Shown here: piece after piece, positions 40,942 to 45,751 of the stretch
Layout of the letters: each line of letters starts with the position of its first letter
How positions within the stretch are numbered: position 1 is the first letter of the stretch
Assembly: GCA_009861545.1 (NCBI GenBank)
Contig: VXME01000059.1
Coordinates: 6,575 to 52,325, forward strand
Source of the DNA: Acidobacteriota bacterium
GTDB taxonomy: Bacteria; Acidobacteriota; Vicinamibacteria; Vicinamibacterales; UBA8438
Reading direction: 5' to 3'
Length of the DNA stretch: 45,751 nt
Program-made: the position numbers and the translations under genes
Notes under the pieces: model-generated
The model's input: only the letters and a program-made list of their open reading frames with translations
Told to the model about the DNA's origin: nothing
The model's database searches: none

Positions 40942-40989
40942 GCCTCGGGCGGCTGGTCCGGTTCGACCACCGCCCGGGGCTTTTTCTTT
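40942..40989 (+). terminator. Rho-independent terminator of the DUF1592-DUF1552-ankyrin operon
   Basis: GCCTCGGGCGG pairs with CCGCCCGGGGC (one G-T pair), and the inner TGGTC/GACCA extends the stem around a short loop. A T-rich tract (TTTTTCTTT) follows at 40981-40989. This is the clearest intrinsic terminator in the window. Confidence 0.9.
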
Positions 40990-41364
40990 GGGGCGGCCGC
41001 AGCAAGACCTCGTGCGCGATGGGTTGGAAGGATCATTTGGCGGGTGATGAGCGCTTGGCTGATGTGGCGGGTGGTTCGACGCTCGACGGATCAGAGCTCG
41101 GCGACGGTTGCGTGTTCCCGCTCGTTAGCGGCGCCACGGGGCCCATTCTGCGTCGACTGAGAGGCGGTCGCGCCCAGCGGCTCCTCGACGAAGATGACGT
41201 CGACCGCGAAGTCCATTCTCGCTGAGGTCAATGTGTGGCTAGGCGACGTTGGTCGCGCTTCGCACTTCCGCCGCAGCCCCGCACTGTCATCGGTCGGAAA
41301 CGTCTCCGGCAACCGCTGCGTGATCTCGCCGGTGATTCCTTCCTGAACGCTCCCGCACGGCAGA
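40990..41364. other. Gap without a recognisable gene
   Basis: This ~375-bp stretch separates the terminator from the lower-GC island. Short open frames exist on both strands, including a 73-codon minus-strand frame at 41091-41312, but none has a ribosome site, a known motif or continuity. It may be decayed coding sequence. Confidence 0.5.
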
Positions 41365-41394
41365 TTGGTTGATTCGGTGTTCGGATACTATACT
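41365..41394 (+). promoter_or_regulatory. Promoter of the split dCTP-deaminase-like locus
   Basis: TTGGTT (41365-41370), an 18-bp spacer and TATACT (41389-41394) precede the gene by ~25 bp. A strong GGGAGGA ribosome site (41403-41409) follows. The AT-rich promoter matches the shift in base composition that starts here. Confidence 0.5.
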
Positions 41395-41417
41395 GACCAG
41401 ATGGGAGGACGCGAGAC

Positions 41418-41648
41418 TTGACATTCATCAGGACATCTGAGTGGGCGACGCACAATGTAGAGATACGAGAAAAGAAACCTGATGGGGAATTGAGGGTTCT
41501 CGAGTACACCGGTGCGGGCGGAATGAGCCGCGATCTCTCGATAAAGGGCGTTCACGTAAAGAGGGGCGGTGCGTCCGTTCACAAAGTGCACGAAGACTTC
41601 GTCCTCAAGCCGAACGATGCGTTGTTCTTGAAACAATGGAACATATAA
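41418..41648 (+). CDS. N-terminal half of a dCTP-deaminase/dUTPase-like protein
   Basis: This 76-residue product starts at TTG 41418, nine bases after GGGAGG; no ATG is in frame. The end, HEDFVLKPNDALFLKQWNI, corresponds to the segment of dCTP deaminases (PGEFVLxxTLExVxLP-like) that immediately precedes the core strand encoded by the next overlapping frame. Alone it is too short for the fold. It overlaps the following gene by 13 bp in another frame. Either the two make separate subunits, or they are one gene broken by a frameshift, or a -1 recoding event joins them. The region is visibly lower in GC than both flanks. Confidence 0.6.
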   Translation: MTFIRTSEWATHNVEIREKKPDGELRVLEYTGAGGMSRDLSIKGVHVKRGGASVHKVHEDFVLKPNDALFLKQWNI

Positions 41649-42001
41649 CGACTGGTCCTCAAGTGCTGGGCTTCATATGTTCTCGGGCTTCTTTGGCGTC
41701 CAAGGGCCTCATTGTTTCTAACCTGAAGGTAGATCCAAATTACAGCGATACGCTTTACATCACCGTGTTTAATGCCGGCACTGGAAGTATTCCGCTCGAA
41801 CCGGGATACCCTTTTTGTGCGGTCGTTTTCTGTCAGACTGACGGAGAGTGCCAGGGTGAGACCCGTAGACCGGACCCGGAGGGGATCTCTGATGGCTGGG
41901 CCGAGAAGCTGATCAAGGCCCGCCCGCATATCGTTACGGGAGTGATTACTTTCGTTATCAGTGTTGTTGGTAGTATCGTGGCAATGCTGGTGATGGGTTA
42001 G
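41636..42001 (+). CDS. Core of dCTP-deaminase/dUTPase-like fold with C-terminal membrane anchor
   Basis: This 121-residue protein reads VLGFICSRASLASKGLIVSN (10-29), KVDPNYSDTLYITVFNAGT (31-49) and IPLEPGYPFCAVVF (52-65). This follows dCTP deaminases and trimeric dUTPases (VGxxxGRSSLARxGL, IDPGxxG, LxPGMxIxxLxF). Compared with E. coli Dcd, the positions of S111, R115 and E138 appear here as A18, S22 and T43, so deaminase chemistry is probably lost while the nucleotide-binding shape is kept; D33 matches the dUTPase/Dcd aspartate. A transmembrane helix (98-119) ends the protein. Family membership is judged by motifs only. Confidence 0.65.
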   Translation: MEHITTGPQVLGFICSRASLASKGLIVSNLKVDPNYSDTLYITVFNAGTGSIPLEPGYPFCAVVFCQTDGECQGETRRPDPEGISDGWAEKLIKARPHIVTGVITFVISVVGSIVAMLVMG

Positions 42002-42037
42002 AGATGGACTGAGAGGCCAGGATGGAGGGTATGTGAT

Positions 42038-42448
42038 ATGTCAGAAAGACACCATAGCTCTAGAGATGATCCGCGCTACATGGCCCTGAGAAAAGGGATC
42101 GAACAGCTCAACCGGAATCAGTTGACGGTGCTTGTCGAGTCGGTGGAGTCTGGCGATCCCATGGTCGTTGACGGGTGCAACTATGATCCGGTGAGCCGCA
42201 CTTGGTGTCCTCTCGCCGTCGCCCTGGAAGTTGAGCGCATTCTACGTGACGAAGGTATAACGGCTGCGACGGACGAAGAAGCCAAGGAGCATATTGTAAG
42301 AATTGGCACAAGAACGAACCCCGGGTTTGGCTTGAACCCGATGAGCGGTGTTGTCGGGAGCTTCTTCACTCGTTCTCGCAGAGACGACCTGCTGCAGGCA
42401 TGTAGGGACGTGCTGGACGAGAGTACCTACTATAACGGAGGATACTGA
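42038..42448 (+). CDS. Protein of unknown function, 136 aa, in low-GC island
   Basis: This soluble-looking 136-residue protein has a good GGAGGG ribosome site eight bases before ATG 42038. Notable segments are LNRNQLTVLVESVESGDPMV (24-43), a Cys/Asp region GCNYDPVSRTWCPLAVALEV and RTNPGFGLNPMSGVVGSFF. The WCPLAVAL segment recalls the 'CCLGV' motif of some phage-linked small proteins, but the match is weak. I do not recognise a family. It shares base composition and direction with the split dCTP-deaminase-like locus 36 bp upstream and is probably part of the same unit. Confidence 0.75.
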   Translation: MSERHHSSRDDPRYMALRKGIEQLNRNQLTVLVESVESGDPMVVDGCNYDPVSRTWCPLAVALEVERILRDEGITAATDEEAKEHIVRIGTRTNPGFGLNPMSGVVGSFFTRSRRDDLLQACRDVLDESTYYNGGY

Positions 42449-42514
42449 AGGCGGAGAACGGGTAACGGCGTCGACGGTCTGCACGTACGAGTGGAGCCGG
42501 AACAGGAAACCTCA

Positions 42515-43465
42515 ATGACGATTCAGACGCTTCTTCACCGCGTTCTTGCTGCAATCATGATCTTCCCCGCTCTCGGCGCCGCGCAGACCGAGCCGCCTGG
42601 ATTCGTCATGTGGAGCGCGGCGGAGCTCGCGCAACGGAACGCGGCTCTTGCGGAGCAGGCACGCCCGGACGGCTCCGCCCGCGAGACGCTGGCCGACTAC
42701 GGCAACCCGGGCGGCGCCCACCGGTTTCGCTTTATTCGGCGGGATGTCGATGGCATGCCCGAGCAGCACGCGAACATTGAGGACGTGGTGTTCATCCAGA
42801 GCGGGGCGGGCACGCTCGTGGTCGGCGGTGAGATGGTCGACCGGGCCGGCGCCAACGGCGAGTACCGGGGAAGTGACATAGCCGGTGGGGTGGAATATCC
42901 GGTCGGTGCGGGTGACGTTGCCCATATTCCGGCGGACACGCCGCACCGTTACCTGGTGCCGGAGGGCGGCCACCTGACTTACGTGCTGGTCAGGCTCCCG
43001 GCGTTCACCGGCGAGCCGGTGGCGCGCGCCGACACACCGGTGCTCGACTTCGAGCCGCCGGGGTTCGCGATGTGGAGCGCGGCGGAGCTGGATCGGCGCA
43101 ACGCGGCCCTGGCGACCAGGATTCGCCCGGACCGCTCCGCCCGCGAGACGCTGGCCGACTACGGCAACCCGAGCGGCGCCCACCGCTTCCGCTTCATCCA
43201 CCGCGATGCGGATGGGGTGCCGGAGATCCACGACGAGATCATCGACGTGGTGCTGATTCAGAGCGGTGCCGGGAGCCTACTGGTGGGCGGAGAGATGCTG
43301 GACCGGGACGGCAGCCGGGGCAGCGGCATCGCGGGTGGTGAACGTCATCCGGTAGCGGCCGGCGACGTGCTCCATATCCCGGCGCGAACGCCGCACGGCT
43401 ACCTGGTGCCGGATGGCGGTCACGTCACGTACGTGCTTGTGCGGACCCCGGCATTCGTTCCGTAG
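42515..43465 (+). CDS. Secreted bicupin protein (tandem cupin duplication)
   Basis: This 316-residue protein starts at ATG 42515. A signal peptide (~1-24, ending LGAAQ) precedes two nearly identical cupin halves, about 27-170 and 178-314. Each begins PPGFxMWSAAEL and contains ARETLADYGNPxGAHRFRF, a GAGxLxVGGEM strand and HIPAxTPHxYLVPxGGHxTYVLVR. Cupins bind a metal through His/Glu. The histidines in EQHANIEDVV/EIHDEIIDVV and TPHxYLVP are candidates. The halves are far more alike than most cupin duplications, so the fusion is recent. Enzymatic role unknown. It starts where high GC resumes after the island. Confidence 0.82.
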   Translation: MTIQTLLHRVLAAIMIFPALGAAQTEPPGFVMWSAAELAQRNAALAEQARPDGSARETLADYGNPGGAHRFRFIRRDVDGMPEQHANIEDVVFIQSGAGTLVVGGEMVDRAGANGEYRGSDIAGGVEYPVGAGDVAHIPADTPHRYLVPEGGHLTYVLVRLPAFTGEPVARADTPVLDFEPPGFAMWSAAELDRRNAALATRIRPDRSARETLADYGNPSGAHRFRFIHRDADGVPEIHDEIIDVVLIQSGAGSLLVGGEMLDRDGSRGSGIAGGERHPVAAGDVLHIPARTPHGYLVPDGGHVTYVLVRTPAFVP

Positions 43466-43506
43466 ACCGCGTGGAGCGCGGTTCCGGCGCCGGATCGCAT
43501 CCGCTT

Positions 43507-43698
43507 CTACGGGATTACGTCCCACGGGCGCTCCCACGGTCGGAGCGGGCGTTGGCGGGCGAGGAGGGGCAGATCCTGCCGCTGCAACTCCAGGAGGATA
43601 CGTACCTTTTCCTGGAGGGGCGCCTTCGATTGCTCCCGGTGCCAACGCCGCTTTCGTTGCAGGAGGTCCTTCACCTCGGCCGGCAGGTGATCAGGCAT
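43507..43698 (-). CDS. Small helical partner protein of a nucleotidyltransferase-type gene
   Basis: This 63-residue, highly basic and helical protein has LPAEVKDLLQRKRRWHREQS and EKVRILLELQRQDLPLLARQ. The pattern (a repeat of K/R-rich helix, then an EKL/EKVxxLxELxxxxLxL helix) is familiar to me as the short second gene of pairs with nucleotidyltransferase-like proteins. Here the upstream partner, overlapping by 8 bp, is a remnant (43691-43849). Whether it is still expressed is unknown. Confidence 0.55.
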   Translation of the reverse strand: MPDHLPAEVKDLLQRKRRWHREQSKAPLQEKVRILLELQRQDLPLLARQRPLRPWERPWDVIP

Positions 43699-43849
43699 CG
43701 TTCGGGATCTCCGCCGCGATGGCGTGGGTGGTCAGGATCCGTCGCAGGCGCTCCCGGTCGGCGTAGAACAGGACAGCGGTCGCGCCGCCTACGGGGTACT
43801 GCGCTACGATTCGCTCGTCGCGCATCCGGTTCAGCACGCGGAAAGACAT
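43691..43849 (-). pseudogene. Internally deleted nucleotidyltransferase-like gene remnant
   Basis: This 52-codon frame starts at ATG 43849. It begins RVLNRMRDERIVAQYPVGGATAVLFYA, like the N-terminus of a family whose full members continue EPxxTxDIDVF. It then jumps to DRERLRRILTTHAIAAEIPN, like their C-terminus, so about 100 codons in the middle, including the catalytic Asp residues, are missing in frame. The stop overlaps the start of the small partner gene, as in intact pairs. The comparison rests on recalled family patterns. Confidence 0.5.
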
Positions 43850-43874
43850 CGGCCAGCGAGCTCATCGCCGCCAT

Positions 43875-45230
43875 CTACCGCCGGACGGCGTACAGGTGCG
43901 ACGCTGTGCGCAGCAGCAGGGTGCGCCCCACCACAGCGGGGGAAGCGAGCGCCATTTCGCCGAGGACGTTTTTGCCGAGCACCGAGAAGTCCGGCCCGGC
44001 CGCGATGACGTAGGTGTCGCCGTCCTCGCTCAGGGCGAAGATCTTGCCGTTGTAGGCCCAGGGCGACGACGTGAAGGTCGCGCCGCGCTCGATGCGGACG
44101 CGGTCGTAGACCGTGCGGCCCGTGCGCGCGTCGTGGGCGGTGAAGAACCCCCGGTCGTGCAGCGTGTAGTAGATGCCCCGGTAGAGCAGCGGCGACGGGT
44201 TGTAGGACCCGATGCGCGGCTGGTACCAGCGGATGTATTCGTTGGCGCGCTGATTGGGCCCGAGGGTGATGTCGCCCTCGGCGCCCGGCAGCACGGCGTA
44301 GACCGGCCGGTGGTTGTTGCCGACGTAGCCGGAGCTGACGTAGAGGATCCCGTCGCCCGGGATCGGGGTCGGCACCGTCACGTTCGTCATGCGGCCCGCG
44401 AACCACCAGAGCAGTTTGCCGGACGGGTCGTACGACCGCACCTGGGTCTTGGCGACCGTCACGATCTCGGTGCGCAGGTCGTTGCGCCAGATGAACGGCG
44501 TCGACCAGGCGCTCACCTCGTCGCGCGCTACCCGCCAGTTCTGCTCGCCGGTGGCCGTGTCGAACGACGCCAGGTAGGACTCCTCGTCGTTGTCGTGCAT
44601 CACGAGCACCTGATCGTCCAGCAGGGTGGGCGACGAGCCGGCGCCCCATCCCCACTGATCCATGTGGTGCTCCACCGGGCGGGACCAGACGAGGTTGCCG
44701 TCGAGGTCGTAGGCGAACAGGCCGAGATTGCCGAACAGGGCGTAGACCCGCTCGCCGTCGGTGACCGGCGTGGCCGACGCGAAGGAGTTTTTCGGGTGGA
44801 TGGTCGACGCGACGAGGCCGGAATGCGCCGTGCGCTGCCAGACGAGCGCGCCGCTCTCCAGGTCGAGGCAGAACACCATCCAGTGATGGGTGCCCGGCGG
44901 CGGATCGGGCGGTGTCTCGTTGCCGGTTTCCGGCAGGTACAGCCCCGGCCGCGGACCCTGGTAGTCCTCCTCGGCGACCACCGACGTCACGAAGACGCGA
45001 TCGCCCCGGACGATGGGGCTCGACCATCCCCGACCCGGGATCGGCGTCTTCCAGGCTACGTTCTCCGTTGCGCTCCAGATCTCGGGGAGCGCGGGGTCGT
45101 CGGCCACCACGGCCGTCCCCTCGGGTCCCCGGAACTGCGGCCAGTCGTCGGATGCGGTGGCCGTGTACGGCGCGAGCAGCAGAAGCAATGGCAGCGTCGT
45201 CCCCACCAGCCAACCGGAGTGTCCCTTCAC
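43875..45230 (-). CDS. Secreted PQQ-like beta-propeller protein
   Basis: This 451-residue protein has GTG 45230 preceded by AGGGAGG at ideal spacing; ATG 45251 adds seven residues but lacks such a site. A signal peptide (hydrophobic TTLPLLLLLAPYTATAS) precedes an eight-bladed PQQ-like propeller. The start DDWPQFRGPEGTAVV is typical of the WPQFRGP subfamily common in Planctomycetes and Acidobacteriota. Blade motifs are VAWKTPIPGRGWSSPIVRGD, FCLDLESGALVWQRTA, FASATPVTDGERVYALFG and SSPTLLDDQVLVMHDND. The family includes BamB-like scaffolds and quinoproteins. There is no obvious PQQ-ligand set, so enzymatic activity is uncertain. The gene ends 26 bp before the remnant gene pair. Confidence 0.92.
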   Translation of the reverse strand: MKGHSGWLVGTTLPLLLLLAPYTATASDDWPQFRGPEGTAVVADDPALPEIWSATENVAWKTPIPGRGWSSPIVRGDRVFVTSVVAEEDYQGPRPGLYLPETGNETPPDPPPGTHHWMVFCLDLESGALVWQRTAHSGLVASTIHPKNSFASATPVTDGERVYALFGNLGLFAYDLDGNLVWSRPVEHHMDQWGWGAGSSPTLLDDQVLVMHDNDEESYLASFDTATGEQNWRVARDEVSAWSTPFIWRNDLRTEIVTVAKTQVRSYDPSGKLLWWFAGRMTNVTVPTPIPGDGILYVSSGYVGNNHRPVYAVLPGAEGDITLGPNQRANEYIRWYQPRIGSYNPSPLLYRGIYYTLHDRGFFTAHDARTGRTVYDRVRIERGATFTSSPWAYNGKIFALSEDGDTYVIAAGPDFSVLGKNVLGEMALASPAVVGRTLLLRTASHLYAVRR

Positions 45231-45318
45231 CTTTGCCTCCCTGGCAGCCATCCTCTTCGGCGACAGGCTGCAGCGGCGTCCGCCCGACCGCCCGCAGTGC
45301 CCCGCGGCCGGCCGAGAA

Positions 45319-45751
45319 TCAATTGTCCCGTGCGCCGTCGTTGATCCACCGCTTGATGATGTCGAGCGCCTCGTCCGTGATGAAGGGACCGTTCGGGGGC
45401 ATTCGTGCGCCGACGATCCCCGCCCGGCCGTCGAGCTTGTGAATCAGGTAGCTGTTCTCTGCATCGCCCGGTTCGACGAGGTCCAATCCCACCTGGGTGC
45501 TCATCACATTCACGAGATTCTCGAACGAGCGACCCTCCGAGATGTCGAGATCGGCCTCAGTCACGGAGGGGCCGTGGTGCCCGACGCACGACGGATTGAA
45601 CAGCTCTGTCTGAATACTAGACAACGTAGCCGTCAGAGTGCCCGTGGGCGGGGTCGTCGGGGTCGTGGGGGTCCTCGGGTTCCGCCGGGTCGGCGCCGTC
45701 GGAGAATCGCCGCCGCAGGCGACGAGTCCCAAGACGACCAGCAGCAGACAA
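45319..45751 (-). CDS. Partial lipoprotein with cytochrome-like domain and altered haem motif
   Basis: The start lies beyond the window. The visible N-terminus CLLLVVLGLVACGGD is a lipoprotein signal with lipobox LVAC, followed by a Pro/Thr linker. The rest follows the 'planctomycete-type' cytochrome c pattern: LSSIQTELFNPSCVGHHG, LDISEGRSFENLVNV, VEPGDAENSYLIHKLDGR and RMPPNGPFITDEALDIIKRW. The haem site, normally CxxCH, reads CVGHH, so the second cysteine is histidine. Covalent haem binding would be absent or single-thioether. Confidence 0.8.
   Translation of the reverse strand, partial: CLLLVVLGLVACGGDSPTAPTRRNPRTPTTPTTPPTGTLTATLSSIQTELFNPSCVGHHGPSVTEADLDISEGRSFENLVNVMSTQVGLDLVEPGDAENSYLIHKLDGRAGIVGARMPPNGPFITDEALDIIKRWINDGARDN

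Noticed and set aside
40921-41225. Two small plus-strand frames after the ankyrin operon
   Set aside because: The first spans the terminator hairpin, and neither has a ribosome site or a recognisable motif.
1-45751. tRNA, rRNA, insertion sequences or integrase genes marking the accessory regions
   Set aside because: I found no transposase or integrase motifs, no terminal repeats and no recognisable tRNA, so transfer is argued only from base composition and gene content.

Overview
The window is high-GC DNA, about two thirds G+C or more by eye, from a Gram-negative bacterium rich in secreted proteins and lipoproteins. Paired DUF1592/DUF1552 proteins, secreted ankyrin proteins, several Uma2-type nucleases, secreted 'PDLQGVW' proteins and cytochrome/copper-monooxygenase fusions together suggest an Acidobacteriota member, perhaps Vicinamibacteria-like. 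This taxonomic call is inference; there is no rRNA or tRNA gene to test it. The first ~118 bases are nearly pure G/C homopolymer and look like a damaged contig end.

Left part (1-16.5 kb). A secreted ankyrin protein and, on the minus strand, a TPR lipoprotein, a TauE-type permease, a Uma2 protein and a DUF4340 protein precede a tightly packed plus-strand operon: moxR, DUF58, a BatD-like/DUF4381-like protein, batA, batB, batC, batD, batE, then an htrA-type protease lipoprotein. Several stops and starts overlap. A minus-strand marR gene and a small secreted protein follow. A near-identical 15-bp palindrome overlaps promoter -35 elements both in the DUF4340/moxR divergent region and in the marR divergent region, so the MarR protein probably controls both ends of this cluster.

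Middle part (16.5-26.5 kb). An accessory stretch holds a second Uma2 protein, a DUF4143 ATPase behind a palindrome-rich leader, and a stand-alone TIR-like nucleotide-binding protein of the type used in anti-phage defence. Housekeeping and transport genes follow: alanine dehydrogenase, an NhaC-type antiporter, a secreted beta-propeller and a penicillin-acylase lipoprotein.

Right part (26.5-45.7 kb). A duplicated module consists of a small coiled-coil protein on the minus strand and a secreted 346-aa 'PDLQGVW' protein on the plus strand. The two copies flank a tannase/feruloyl esterase and share promoters and a 209-bp block of perfect identity. Next come a cytochrome c/PHM-like copper monooxygenase fusion, a duplicated-domain DUF2911-like protein, a third PDLQGVW protein, and the DUF1592-DUF1552-ankyrin operon, which ends at a clear intrinsic terminator. 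Beyond it is a lower-GC island (about 41.36-42.45 kb) with a dCTP-deaminase/dUTPase-fold protein split into two overlapping frames, carrying a C-terminal membrane anchor and apparently lacking deaminase catalytic residues, followed by an unknown 136-aa protein. This is the best candidate for an undescribed system. The window ends with a bicupin, a decayed nucleotidyltransferase next to its small partner gene, a PQQ-type beta-propeller and a partial lipoprotein whose haem motif is altered.
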